Source: Gymnogyps californianus (taxonomy: Eukaryota; Chordata; Aves; Accipitriformes; Cathartidae). From it: a DNA stretch of 64,000 nucleotides. Shown piece by piece: positions 24,108 through 36,500 of the stretch; within the stretch, counting starts at the first letter, position 1; the number at the start of each line of letters is the position of its first letter. The DNA is taken from NCBI RefSeq assembly GCF_018139145.2, contig NC_059471.1, forward strand, positions 68,458,020 to 68,522,019, given 5' to 3'. Below the pieces are notes generated by a model. The model was not told the DNA's origin, did not search any database, and worked only from the letters and a program-made list of their open reading frames with translations. Both the position numbers and the translations under genes were made by a program.

Positions 24108-24582
24108 TAAAACATACTGCAAGAGGTCCTGCTATGGTGCTCCCACACTGTTCAGGAGGATGCACACATTGCAGCAGTGACTGGGACCACTCCCAGGCTA
24201 CTGGCAGACCACTCAAAGATCTCCTCTCAGGTGCCAAAGGTGGAAGGGGTTTGCTCATTTGTCTCCCTTGACAGATGGAGTCACTTAGCTGCTTTCAGCC
24301 TGCAAGCTAGCCCTCTTCAAGCTGCCTGTCAGCCAACCCTCCAGCCCCATCACAGAAGCATCTCTCTGAGTTAAGGTTGAAGACCCCCTCTACCTTTTCC
24401 CACCAGCCTGCAGCAGGGCTGAGCTCTCCCTCTTTGATCTTCCCTCTCACAAGGGCAGTGCAGCAGAATGGATCAATCCTCACTCTTTCTTGGGCAGCTG
24501 AAAGCATTTGCACCCTGTCACAAGTAGAGCTGAAGAAATTTTTACGGACTCATTAAATTAATTCAGAAGGACCAGAAGCGCT
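24108..24582. other. Non-coding DNA before the LTR
   Basis: Moderately GC-rich sequence with open frames on both strands but no splice sites or recognisable protein. It is probably ordinary flanking DNA for the LTR that starts at 24590. Confidence 0.6.
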
Positions 24583-24589
24583 GTCCTTT
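24583..24589. repeat. Target-site duplication GTCCTTT (left copy)
   Basis: GTCCTTT abuts the LTR start and recurs at 25704-25710 directly after its end. Seven bases match, two more than the 5 bp usual for this LTR type, so part of the match may be chance or the element's true end may be two bases further on. Confidence 0.75.
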
Positions 24590-24758
24590 TGTATTGGCAA
24601 GGTTTTGGTAGTGGGTGGGCTGCAGGGGTGGTTTCTGTGAGAAGACACCGGGAGCTGCCTTATGTCACACAGAGCCAGTTCCAGACAGCTCTGAGACAGA
24701 CCCATCACTGCCCAAAGCTGAGCCCATCAGTGATACTGGTGCTGCCTCTGTGATAACA

Positions 24759-24766
24759 TATTTAAG
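24759..24766 (+). promoter_or_regulatory. LTR TATA-like box (copy 1)
   Basis: TATTTAAG follows the GCCTCTGTGATAACA block. The same block with TATTTAAG is found at 51716-51723 in the second copy, so the element is conserved between copies and is the likely core promoter of the LTR. Confidence 0.55.
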
Positions 24767-24964
24767 GAAGGGTAAAAACCTCTGCGCAGCAGCTGTGGGA
24801 AAGAAGAGTGAGAAAACTGTGAAAGAAACAACCCTGCGGACACCAAGGTCAGTGAAGGAGAAAGGAGAGGAGGTGCTTCAGGTGTCAGAGCAGAGATTCC
24901 CCTCCAGCCCGTGGAGAAGACAATGGTGAAGCAGGCTGCCTGCCTGCAGCCCGTGGAGGACCAT

Positions 24965-25305
24965 GTTGGAGCAGGTATCCACACTGCAGCCATGGAGGAC
25001 CCCACGCCGCAGCAGGTGGAGATGTCTTGAAGGAAGCTGCAGCCCGTGGAGAGCCCATGCTGGAGCAGGCTCCTGGCAGGAGCTGTGGCCCGTGGAGAGG
25101 AGTCTGTGCAGGTGCAGGTTTTCTGGCAGGACCCGTGGCTCATGGGGGACCCACGCTGGAGCAGTTCGTTCCTGAAGGACTGCATCCTGTGGAAAAGGAC
25201 CCATGCTGAAGCAGTTCTGGAAGAACTGCAGCCCATGGGAAGGACCCACATTGGAGAAGGTTGTGAAGAACTGTCTCCTGTGAGAGGGACCCCATGCTGG
25301 AGCAG
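24965..25305 (+). repeat. Minisatellite inside the LTR, copy 1
   Basis: The 10-mer GCTGGAGCAG or a variant recurs starting at 24965, 25006, 25059, 25108, 25155, 25205, 25250 and 25296, giving spacings of 41, 53, 49, 47, 50, 45 and 46 bases. The units also share CCCGTGG-, GGACCCA- and GAAGGACTGC-like blocks. The spacing pattern closely follows that of the second copy. Confidence 0.88.
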
Positions 25306-25710
25306 GGGAACAGTGTGGAGAGGAAGAAGTGGCAGATACAGAATGTTATGAACTGACCACAACCCCCACTCCCCATCCCCCTGTGCTGCTCGGGGGAGGA
25401 GGTAGAAGAGTCAGGAGTGAAGTTGAGGCTGGGAAGAAAGGGAGGTGGGGGAAAGTGTTTTTAGTTTTATTTTTTATTTCTCTCTATCCTACTCTGTTAT
25501 TAATTGGCAATAAATTAAATTAATTTCCCCAACTCGAGTCTGTTTTGCCCAAGATGGTAATTGGTGAGTGATATTCTTGTCCTTATCTCAACACAAGCTT
25601 TTTTTCTTTTTCATTGTATTTTGTCCCCCTGTCCTACTGAGAAGGAGGAGTGAGAGAACGGCTTGGTGGGCCACTGGCAGCCAGCCAACATTAACCCACC
25701 AGAGTCCTTT

Positions 25711-28700
25711 GAGGCTTAGAAAGTAATTATTAATTTCTACAGTTTTTGCACGTAGTTCTCGGGAAAAGGTGGTCTTCTAACAGCATCTGATATTTGACCA
25801 TCCCAGCACCCCTTGCTCACCGTCCCAGGCACCTCCTCCACATTCCCATCATTCTTCTTCAAACAGCCTGAAAGAGGGAAGGTTTCTATTCCCCAAATAC
25901 AGGGCAGCCAGTATAAATCTGTTCCTTCTTACAAAATTTTCATTCCACCTACTCTTCTTTTTAGTTAAACCTCTTATCTGGAGGACCTTAACTAATCTTC
26001 CCTATGGAATTGCTCAGCAGGACTTGAGAGCAAAATAAAGCTTTGCTCCAGCTGGCGTGTCTTGCTTTAGTCCATGCATCAGCACCTCTCTCTCAATTCC
26101 CGTACTTACTTGCAAAGTGGACCAGTGCAAGCTCTTGCTCTGCTCTGAACTCTTGGCTAGGCATTTACAGCAGTGTGAGGAAGAAGGCTATCTTAAGAGC
26201 ACTGCTCAGACATTAACTCAAGGATTCAGGGCTCCCCTTCCTTCCCTGTGATGTATTCCAGTGCTTGAAGTGCCAGGAGAGAGCAATGTGCTTTCCTCAG
26301 AGAAGCCAAGAAGATAGGTTATGCTCCCAATTGCTGCGACTTTGTCTTCAACCGTACTGCAATAACTTTATTCCCTTCTCACTATCTCCAGGTGACATGA
26401 TCCCTGCATTTCCCCTCAAGATGGCTGATAATAGCCTGGTCCCAAGGAGTGTGAAGAAAAAACTTGAATGACAGGGATCTTTATAAACAAAATAAGATGT
26501 GCCTTTGTTTCCCAGATGTATATATAATAGGAAAATCAGGTGGGAGAAGACTGTCACTAGAACTAGCATCTGGCTGCAAGTGAAGCAGATAGCAATGAAT
26601 GTCACCCAGACATGTACATGAACAAAGCAGGGGAGAGCAATGAGTCATTCTGGAGCAACAGAAGCAGCAGAATCTTAGTTATGCATTTTAATGTCATCCA
26701 GGGTGGACCTTCTCCTTTTTGAGGGAAGGGTTCAGCATTTTATATTGGATCCTCATTTTGTATACAAGTGGTAACTATTACCTTAAGAAGACTTGAAAGA
26801 AATATTAGCCAATTTAAAACTGTGTTCCACAGAGAGATGTAGTTTATGGATGGCTGCTCTGCCAAGAAAATTTTAATATCTGAAAACCGTCTGACAGATT
26901 GGGACTGGAACACAGATATGCAAAGTGCTGCTTGAGAGAGGATCAATAACACTATTCAGCTTTAATTTGGCCTGTGGTGCATATTCTGGCCAAAACCCCC
27001 TCAAACTTTTATATCTTGATGGCTGAGATCTGGAAATAAAGGTTTTCATAGCATGAAGGGATATACCCCAGAATTGCTTCTGCTAGGACTATTTAATCAA
27101 CATCAGAACAACAGAATTATTCAAATGTGCTTTACATTTACCGTGCGGAGACTCCTTGAGTACTGTTCTGCTCAGGGACTCTAGCTCTGAAATCTGTCTA
27201 TGTTGCAGTCAAAGACATGATGGAAGGTTTTGTAAACACCCAAGCTAGCTTTACCAAATGCAGCTGAATATTGATATTAGCTTTCCAAGTACTTTCCTCA
27301 GGTCCCAAGTTGACTTACAGCCTGCACTAATCCACAAATTGCTGCAGAAGTCCTCACTGCATAGCCAACTCTGCTATTATAAGCTAAACATGAATATGCT
27401 TAGGCTGTGCTGAGGTCACATCTTTGGCTGCAGCATAAACTCGCTGTAAACCAGTAATGACATGTAAGCAAGAAAGTCCCTATACTGGACACAGAACAGT
27501 CCAGCTCAGAGGACTCCACCAGTTCTCAGGGCATTTGGAATGACATCCAGAGATCGCATGTCTTGATCTTTAAGGCCTGGCTATCATAAGGAAATTTGCA
27601 CAAGTATAGCTATTCATAATGCTAAGGCAAGGCACGACCTTCATTCTGCAAAATGAGAGAGTAAACTGCCCCAGTGCATGTCTGTTCTGCACCAACACAG
27701 TGAATCTACAGTCAGGATTGCAACGGGAGAGCTGTTGAGGTAAGGTTTTTCTCTAGAGTGCTCAAGCCCCTAGTTTTGACACTTAACTAACCAGATCCAA
27801 AAGTGTTTTTGAAACTAAGGCTCTAGCTCAAATCTGTTAAATACAGGAGGGGAGGGGGTTACTGGGTGTAAAGCTGGTTTATTGGTGTGGATGGTCAGAA
27901 GGGTGTGAGAACTGATCCATGGAGAGAAAACCAGAGAGGGAAGATCAGTTTGTTTATGAACATCAGTTTCAGTGTTCACAGAATTAATGAAGCCTGCTTT
28001 CCAGTGGGTGTATGTCTCATGGTCGATTGACTTTTTAATTAAATTATACCAAGGCTGCAACATGAACTCAACCCTTTTAAGACCCTGGTGAATCTACACA
28101 GGGGACACTACCCGACTGGAGACTCTCATGCCTAGTGAGGTAAGAACTAAGACCAAAAAACTCTCCGCACTTTCCCTGCATAATTGACCACTAAGTGAAT
28201 GAATTATCTTCTGTGCTCCAATTCCTTAGGAAAATAAGCTAAAAAAAATGGTAATTAAAACAAGCAAATGCATTTCTGATAAAACTCTGTTTACTATAGA
28301 GAACCCCTGGATTATGTATTATGTCTGCTTCCATCACCCTTTGTCTCTTTTACTTTACACTGTACCATCTGCAGGAGAAACACTATGTCTTCTGCTGGTC
28401 TGAAAAGCACCCGAAATATTTTGGGTCCTAACGCTAATAATAATGAATCTGGATGGATGTTAGAGAGCAGGACTTGTAGTTTGAAATCCTAGAAGAGATG
28501 GATGTCAGGTATAGGCTATTGACCAGAACTGTATTCAATTTACAACCTTATACATCCACAAGAAATCCATTACTTTTTGCAGGAGTACTTCAGGGGGCTT
28601 TAAATTTTCACCTGAATTGCTGAAATCAGAATTTGACCCAGGTTGATAGATATCATAGGATCAGAAAGCCGGAATAAGAGAGCAATGAATCATATACCAG

Positions 28701-30013
28701 AGAGCAGAAGGGAGTTGAGCCTCTGACTGGTGAATTTAAGAAAGTGTACTTTAAAGTAGGGCGTCTCCTTTGTATTATTCACTTTTCAGTAGATGATTTT
28801 CCTCTTAGACCTCCCACTTTCATGCTGGTATGAAAGTTACATCCACTTTTATCTGCTGCACTTAGAGAGGGGAATGGATCTTTCCCAGAGCTATGCAGAA
28901 CTGAAGTCACATATATTTAAGCCAGGAATCTGACAACCTTCTCCTGACATAAGCGACTGCATTTTACAGCTTATTGCATCTGTGTGTAGAAGTGGAGTAA
29001 ACAGGTGAGTCCCCCAGATGCTGGCACCTGGACAGGCTTACTTGTTCAGCGCACCCTCACCCTGATTTCCTTTCCTTAAACTACACAGGTACCATTCGCG
29101 CTTACGCAAGACAAAGGTTGAATTTATTGTCCCCACCTTTCCTCTCTTCCCTGATGCTGTGGAACAGTTGAAAGAACTCTGACTTAAACAAACAAACACA
29201 TTAAGTCAGCCAGGAAGGAAGAATCTCCTTGCAAACCCCTCACAGTTGCAGTAACCACCTTCTTCCTTCTGCAGATTCTGGGAACTGGAGGGCAGGCAGA
29301 GGAGAACTTGCTCTTTTTTTGATGTGTTTACATCTCATCGGCATTTTCAGAGACCATGCTTGATAGCCTTGAATACTGATCATTGGCCACGTTAAGTTGC
29401 CTTTTTTTTTATATCCCTTGTACTTATTCATGTGTGTGCTCTCACTTTAAGGTGAAAAGACAGCAGCCCAGAGGAAGACCTGTGCAAAGAGAATATGAGG
29501 TGAAAACAAGGGAGTGATGCTTACTTGATGGGCTTTATATATATGCACCCTGTTCAATATAGTTTATAAAACATGCAGCAGACAAAAACATTGTAAGCAG
29601 AGTAGCAAGAAGTAACTGCCAGTTCTTTTTCTATTTAATACTATAAATACAGGGAGGGGAGAAAAATCCATCTTTGCACTTAATTCCTTTGGCTAATTCA
29701 GCTGAATAAAAGTGCATAAATCTGCCTGCTCTCCCTGGCTTCTTCAGTTTTGCAACAGTGACCCATCACTTCACCTTGAACTTTCCTGCAGTGTAATCAA
29801 GGATTATTAGTAATTGCTCTAGAACATTAGTTGTAGAAAGTGTTTTATGGATCTGTGTTGACTCCTTCATGTTCTCCCGCTACTCATCCTTCATGGGGAG
29901 CTATCTTGTGTGTACTGTAGTCAGGCCTCTTCATCTCACCATACACACCCTCTGCAAGAGCGAAAAAATCTGTATTGATACCTGTAAAGGTATAGTTTTC
30001 CACTTACTAGAAT
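25711..30013. other. Non-coding DNA, nothing recognised
   Basis: AT-rich, CpG-poor sequence with no recognisable gene. A homeodomain-like inverted motif, TAATCAAGGATTA, lies at 29794-29806 in a short TAAT-rich patch. Donor-like GAG|GTAAG sites near 27738 and 28138 have no matching exon. Confidence 0.65.
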
Positions 30014-30344
30014 TGTTGTAACTAAACCAAATTGGATTTTTACTGTTTTGAGGAAGCCAGGAAGGCTCTAAGATAAGAGGCTCCTAAAGAATGTCACTAG
30101 GACAGCTCGACCTTAGAGAAAACAGTTGCGCGGAACCATAAAGATAAAGAAATTTCAAAACAAACGGCTCAACCAGAACAGACTACCCTTGAAGGACATG
30201 ATATACATGATCTCAGAACTGAGTATGCGCAAAAGCAGAGGTCAGCCAGCAGACACAGTGAGGAAGAGTATATCCTTCATCCAGAGACCCCTGACGACCA
30301 CCCGGAGACATAAACAGACATGCGCAAGAGACATTTGCATATGA

Positions 30345-30408
30345 TAATGAGTTCCCGGAAATCTGGTGAATATGTATAATGAGTTCCCAGAAATCTGATG
30401 AATATGTA
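30345..30408 (+). repeat. 32-bp tandem duplication in LTR U3
   Basis: Two head-to-tail copies (30345-30376 and 30377-30408) of a unit beginning TAATGAGTTCCC and ending GAATATGTA, differing at two positions. It lies just upstream of the TATA box, where retroviral LTRs often carry duplicated enhancer units. Confidence 0.88.
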
Positions 30409-30419
30409 TGTAGAGCTTG

Positions 30420-30427
30420 TATATAAG
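30420..30427 (+). promoter_or_regulatory. LTR TATA box
   Basis: TATATAAG lies 73 bases before the AATAAA at 30493-30498, the compact spacing expected for a short R region in an avian LTR. Confidence 0.6.
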
Positions 30428-30492
30428 CTATGCAATTAACCTGACCGGGCACACACAATAGGAGGAGATATCCCCTGTGTGTCCAGCACTGC

Positions 30493-30498
30493 AATAAA
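30493..30498 (+). promoter_or_regulatory. LTR poly(A) signal
   Basis: Canonical AATAAA inside the LTR, 61 bases before the CAACA terminus. Confidence 0.6.
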
Positions 30499-30559
30499 GC
30501 ATACCTACTTAATAGTCCCTAGACTATTGAGTCTTTGATTTCAGCCTTTCACGGCAACA

Positions 30560-33500
30560 GTATACTGAAAGATGGTGAAATTCTGATTATGCAGACATAT
30601 CTAAGTATCATGGCAACTTTCCCTACTGGCAAAGGAGACTTACGATTATTGAAAATACAGAGGTTTATAGGAACCTCAGGAAAAATGCTTAGACTATTTT
30701 TGGGACTGGTTGGATTTAAACAAATGAACGAAGATGTCTTACACAAGACTCTCAAGTCAAGTTTCTGAGCTCAGTTGCAAGGTTACCTGGCCATAAGCTA
30801 GGTCAGAAGGTTGCAAATAAAGCACTCCCCAAAGTATTTCGGTGTCTTTCATTCATGGTCTAGACAGCAGCAGACATTCAGAAATACAGTCCTTTCTCCC
30901 CCTCTTTTATTTTTAAATTGATGGAATTTTTAACTGTTGTGAATCCAGACTCTGCTCCACATGTGTAAGCTGAAATAATACCTTTGAAAATGAATTTCTG
31001 TAACCAGACAAGACTATCTAACACAGCAATGTACACACAGAATTGTTAAATATGCTGAAGTCAGGGAAATATGTATGTCACAGAGTCTGCGCAGTACAAT
31101 ATCATTGTAAGTTTACTGGAAGAGTAATTTGCCTTGATAAATGCAATATATCATTATCACACACATGGCCCTTATACCCAATTCTGAGAGGCACCAAATA
31201 CCACCTAGAAAGTGCTGACAGGGTGTTGACAAATACGTTCAACCCAAAAGATTGAGGCCTGAGGGCAGACTGGCTCTTTCCAAAGGCAGTTTAATCATTG
31301 AACTGTCTGAGCAGTCATTACACATTGCTTTCTGAAACAATATTTTTTGGCCCCTAACTACCTTTAATTAGCCTTTTGCTTTCTACAATGGGGCTCTAAA
31401 GAAAAATCATTAGCAAGGGTGTGTGCATCTGTGTCAGCCAAGACCTCCCTGCAGCTATTTCCAAACTGAATATTTCTATAGAAAACTTTAGACTCATGCC
31501 TGCGATGTCCATGCAAGAAAAATAAATCAATAGGAGAAGCTGAGTGACTGAGTGATTGAGCTATGAAACTGTTCACATTGAATAGTGGTTTGATCTTATG
31601 GCTCTAACCCTCTTAACTCATCTTATAGCTCTACATCCTAACTACAGTTGGGCTGGGACCAGGGATCTGGGCACTGTAACTGGACAGATCTGCAAGGGCT
31701 TATGTGCTGTGCTGTCAGGAGGGGGCGAACACTGGCAGTTGGCTCAATGAAGGGAAGTGCTCCATTCCTTTCACTAGGGCCCATGCCATATACGCCATGC
31801 CACTGCCTCTGCTCCTGCGAACGTAATTGCGCTCTTCTCCTTATTGCAGAGTGTGCCGAGCAGCCTCCAAGGGTCTGTGTCCACAGCAGCGTAAGGTTCC
31901 CCCAAAGGCTGACTCTGTGAAGCTTCCTCAGTGCTGAACGTCCTGCTGTAATTGCATTGCTTACCACCCTGCTGCTGCTGGGCACCAGGATGGCCCAGGG
32001 TGTACCTGTAGCATGGCATCTTTATACATGCCTGGAGCAGCTCCAGATGCTTTCATTCCACCCTGACTCATCTGTGTAACCTACATCCTGTGACCACCGC
32101 CATGCAGCTTTGTGTAGGAGGCATGGCCAACCTCCTGTTTGCAATGCCTTGCATCAAGAAGAGTGTGTGGGCTTACAGAATAAAAATAATTACTTGGGTC
32201 AAAGCCAGACCCTGGTCTACCAGCATTTCCCACTGTTCCCACCAGACCTGCCTGTATCTACTAGAGAGCTCAAAGCAGAGCTGGCAAACCTGGACCCACC
32301 TACAAAGGCTTGGTCTGCCTGACTGGCCCCAGACCATGGGAATGCCCTCAATCCCCCTCTGAAGACCGCTCTGGTGTTTGGGCGTGCCAGAGGCTCAAAG
32401 AGCACCATTTAAGTGCAGGGGAAGAAAATGTGGGAAGGGGAAATTAGGACGCCTCACCTTATACAGGTGGTGGGAATTCAGGAGTTAATGTCCTTCCCTG
32501 GGGTACAACAGGAGACAAGATGACACCATAGATACATACTTGTCTCCCAGTGAGGACCAGAAATAGTAACTGTTGCCCAGGACAAAGACATCATTGGTTT
32601 TCTTGTGCCACAGGTCACGTGCAAAGCCCAGCTGAGGTCTTGTCTTTTTGTCCTCTGTAGAAGTCAGGCGAAGCCCTGAACCTACCTTGAAAGTGGAGCT
32701 CTAATGGGACAGCCGGGTCGATTCCCATGGGGGAGTAACAAAGAAGTCCCTATCATCATGGTATTTGGGGGCCTCCTGTCAGTAACTCTGTCTTTTTGCC
32801 GATAGGATTTGTTTCTAAATGCCGACTGAGGGCTGAGACACACACACCTGAGGAGAACCACAGGGCACAGGGGTAAGCCAAGGCAGCAGACAAGGTCACT
32901 GGGATGCATGCATCATGAGGCACACTAGATAAACAGAGACTTTTTGAAGAGATGTGCCAAACATGAGTGGGCATGTGCACTGGGGTGGAAAAAGAGAGGG
33001 TATGGGCTATGCTGTACTGCTGTTTGGGCTATGTAATGGCTTCAAAATTTTCCAAGCACAGGATACTCTAAACATCTTTGTTGAATCACCCTAGAGGACA
33101 TTGCAAGGCCCAAATGTTCTTCCTAGCATGTGAACAGGAATATCCCTGAAGGTCCTCCACAGGAAATGTAGACAATCAACAGGGGCTCTAAAACTCAAAA
33201 TAAACCAGTATTAAAATAATTTTATTGGATCTCTTTAAAGTGAAACATGGAAGTCTTCACAGATGTAAGACTTTGCCTATTAAAACCATGTTCATGATGT
33301 GATTAGCTGTGTACTTTCAGCTCAGGGCAAAACCTTTTGGTTGATCAGTCTTTGTTTAGAAGAAGAAATTTTTGCTTATTTTTCCTCCATAGAAAGGTAG
33401 AGGGGACCAGTGACGAACACACACACACAAAATCTTTCAAAAGCTAGCTGCTTTCAAAAGATTTCTTTTTTTTTACTTACTTTGGGGAAAAAAAAGCCGT

Positions 33501-36500
33501 AAAGCCTATTTGTTATGTTACCATGGGATGATTTTTTGAGGAGTTATAGAACCAGCTGAAAAATACAACCAGTCTGCAGTAAAATGAAATGCTGAGGCAA
33601 CGTAGCATAGTTAAAAAGCTCTGACAGCATAAAACTAGAGTCAGCATGAAAAGTACAGACTTTGTCTATTATGAATTTATAATGAACAAAAAATAATTCT
33701 GTTGTAGATATCTATTTAATGGATATTCTCAATACACAGCTGTTCAGTGTGCCTTTGAGAAGATGATCTGTTTATCTTCTCATTTGTAGCAGTGCATAGG
33801 AGCTCTGCAGCTCTGTGCATGTCAGGCGACATATTCCTTGGTATGCAGAATATGGGTGAATTGAACTTTTCTTTAAACAAAGAAATAAAAACCTTCCTGA
33901 TTCATTAACGAGCTGCATTACTTCCTTAGCCTTAGATCACTTATATTACTTACTCTTTCCACTGTCTTTTCAATTTTTCCTGCAAAAAGGATTCTGCCCT
34001 GCCAACAATAAACCCCAAATTTACTGTGATGGCTCCAGAGAAAACTGCCGCAGGAGAACAGTTAGACAGGTGGCCAGCCTGTGCTCCAGGTTTTTTTTTA
34101 CTTGATATTTTACCTTTGAGATTAGACCATCCCATGATTAGATCCTCTTATACTCCTGTTTCTCTACCTATCATTGTCTTGTTTCTCATGTATCATTAGC
34201 AAAACTGCTTTTCCTAAAATTGAGTTGAGAGAATTTCTTGTGAGTTTATGATTCATGTGGTTTCAGCTGGAAGACCAGGCTTTTGGTTTGTAAGCCATCC
34301 GAGGCAGACTTTGTCTTTCAGGTCATTTGTGTGAGTGGTTGCCAGAGTCAGTGGTAAGTGGGTTGCAAGGATGATCCATATTACTCATGCTAATTGCTGT
34401 GGCCACCCCAAGCTTGACATAAACAGCTGGTGTAATAGAAAGATCCATAACCCAGGTCTGATTTCACATCAGCCAACAGCCACAGAGTAATATGGCTGCT
34501 TAATATTTTCCTAGAATACATTTGTAACCCAAAACAGTTGTCACAATGTGCACTGACATGCAATGTCCTCATATAGTATGACAATGTGTCCTGACATTGT
34601 GTGTCACTCCTTTGTTGTAATGGTTGCTAGCAGTGGAAGAGTGCACGCAGAGTTCTGTAGGGTTTGGCAGCAGGTATCCGAATAGAAAGAAATTCCTTTA
34701 CAATCAAATTTGGATCATATGTGTTACACTATATATTGTTACACGCACTCTCTCTTCAAGCAAACAAAAACCTGCATAAGTCATAACAAGCTCTTATCAA
34801 CAGAAGAATGATACAGAGAATCTCATACAAAATCATACCTTTTCTCTGGTAAATTTAATGAGCCAAAAATAGGAACAGTATCCTGACATAAGCAGAGAGC
34901 ATTACCTAAGAATCAGAAAATCAGCAAGGAAGCAACTGCATCTCTTCTGTGTACTTCACTGTATCACAAGTACCTAATCCAGGTTTTATAATGTGTTGAC
35001 AGTCTTTCTTCTGCATAAGAACACATAGGTAGTTTAAGTGGTTTTTGATTGATAAATTGCCCTTTCAAAAGCACATTTTCATTGAAAAGTACCCACTTTT
35101 CTCAGGAAACCACATTTTTATGTTTTCATTTTTAATGGACCTTTCTCTAATGGCTTACCTGTTTTTTCCCAGGGGTTAAGAGGTATGAAGGCATAGGGCC
35201 TTGTTTGTGGTTTGTGATCCACAAGCCTCTGCACAAGAAATTTAAGACAGAAATCTTGGCTGTAACAAATCTATTTGTTTTAATCTTTTAAAAATCTTTA
35301 TTCATTGTTATTGGGGATTTTTTTTTCTGTTTTAGGAAAAGAACTTGGCATATGTTAGAAACTGGATAATAGCAAAGTTCTCCAGTCAGATCTCACAATC
35401 TTTTCTTACGTGGTGTAACTGCAGTTCTCCCAAGTCTGGACTGTGGGATTGTGTTCTCCTTTGTCCCTTCTGCTCTTGGATCCCTCTCTCTACAACGGAT
35501 GCTAACTTCACCTATGCACTGCAGGCCCTTCTGCTAAAGCCCAGTGTGCTAACTCCTTCTGACAACAAAGGTCTGTTACATAGCAATGTTGCTGATGTAT
35601 TTATTATTGATATGTGTAACATAAGAAAATAATAATTTTTATTAGGTGATTTTACTTCTTTTTTAATGTTGTAACACCCTATGGATTTCACCCAACTGGA
35701 AAAGAATTATTGACCGAGCTAGAGGATAAACACTATTTTTGTGCAATGAGTCTGGCCTCATACAGGGCGTGCCTCCAAATGCTACTCCTTGGAGGCTGCT
35801 TGTGGAGATGAAAGGGTAGGTAAAGGCTCATTCAGTTCTTGGCGGCTTCTTTTAGACTGTATAGGACAGGGTGACTTAGTGAAGCACATGCAAACTCTTC
35901 CAAGCTCATCATAAAAGATGTGCTAAGTGGATGCTGCTGAGAGAATAATCAGCACATCTCCCGTCCATCCTTTCAACACCACCCCTCAGTGCACAGCTCA
36001 TTCTTTGCGAAGGTCTAGCCAGCTGAGGGTTTGCCAGCAAAGGGAATTTTGCAACTGCTTTGCATTGCTGAAGTCTCCAGCAGCGCTCCTGGCTGACCTC
36101 CTGCCTCAAGGTCCCTCTGGTAATCTATGCCACCAGATGCCAGCCTGGAGACTAGAAAGAGAGGCAGAATTAGAACAGAGAAATTCCGTTTTGCCTGGAA
36201 AAAAAGGGAGGAGGGAATTCTTGTCCAATTTCCGTGAGTGAGTGTTACATACAGAACACACGCGGGCTATAAAATCTTGACTTGCCAGGCCATTTTATTG
36301 CATGGCTCCTTAATTTATTTCATTCTAATAAACGATCAGTGTGAGAATAGACTGATGAATCAGACCGTGCTGACAAGTGCATCTTCTGAAGGGGCTAAAC
36401 AGCCAGCACAGACCCTGATGATTTCAGACAATTTTCAATCAGGATTTAAGCCTCTGTGAGTAAGAGCTTTAAAATCTGCCTCCAAAGTAATGGTTGATGT

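Larger units (their letters stand above)
24590..25703 (+). mobile_element. Solo LTR, 1.1-kb avian retroviral family (copy 1)
   Basis: This is a full-length relative of the LTR at 51548-52687. It starts TGTATTGG and has lost about ten bases just after that. A TATTTAAG TATA-like box lies at 24759-24766, about eight imperfect 45-53-bp tandem units at 24965-25305, and an AATAAA signal at 25509-25514. It ends in CCACCAGA, where relatives have CCACCACA. The flanks repeat GTCCTTT (24583-24589 and 25704-25710). No internal retroviral sequence adjoins. The long antisense open frame across 24727-25362 is a by-product of the tandem repeat, not an evident gene. Confidence 0.92.
30014..30559 (+). mobile_element. 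Probable LTR of a second, unrelated retroviral type (546 bp)
   Basis: The segment starts TGTTGTAACTAAACC and ends TTTCACGGCAACA, so TGTTG and CAACA form short inverted termini. It has ordered promoter and poly(A) elements: a 32-bp tandem duplication (30345-30408), TATATAAG at 30420-30427, and AATAAA at 30493-30498, followed by a U5-like tail. That order and spacing are those of a compact retroviral LTR, most like class II (ERVK/alpharetrovirus-type) avian LTRs by general appearance. No clear target duplication was found (TAGAAT before, GTATAC after), so one boundary may be off or the flank rearranged. No internal retroviral genes adjoin. Confidence 0.68.

Noticed and set aside
24590..25703. 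Intact provirus with gag, pol or env genes
   Set aside because: The two related LTRs (24590 and 51548) are 26 kb apart, each has its own flanking duplication, and the DNA between shows no retroviral genes. They are independent solo LTRs.
31850..31894. Short exon between a strong acceptor (TTCTCCTTATTGCAG) and a GTAAGG donor
   Set aside because: About 45 bases is too short to judge by eye, and no neighbouring exon in phase was found. The chance pairing of splice-like motifs is high in a window this size.
34320..34352. 33-base micro-exon between TTTGTCTTTCAG and GTAAGT
   Set aside because: Open in one frame but far too short to be evidence. Similar pairs occur by chance elsewhere, for example near 63000.
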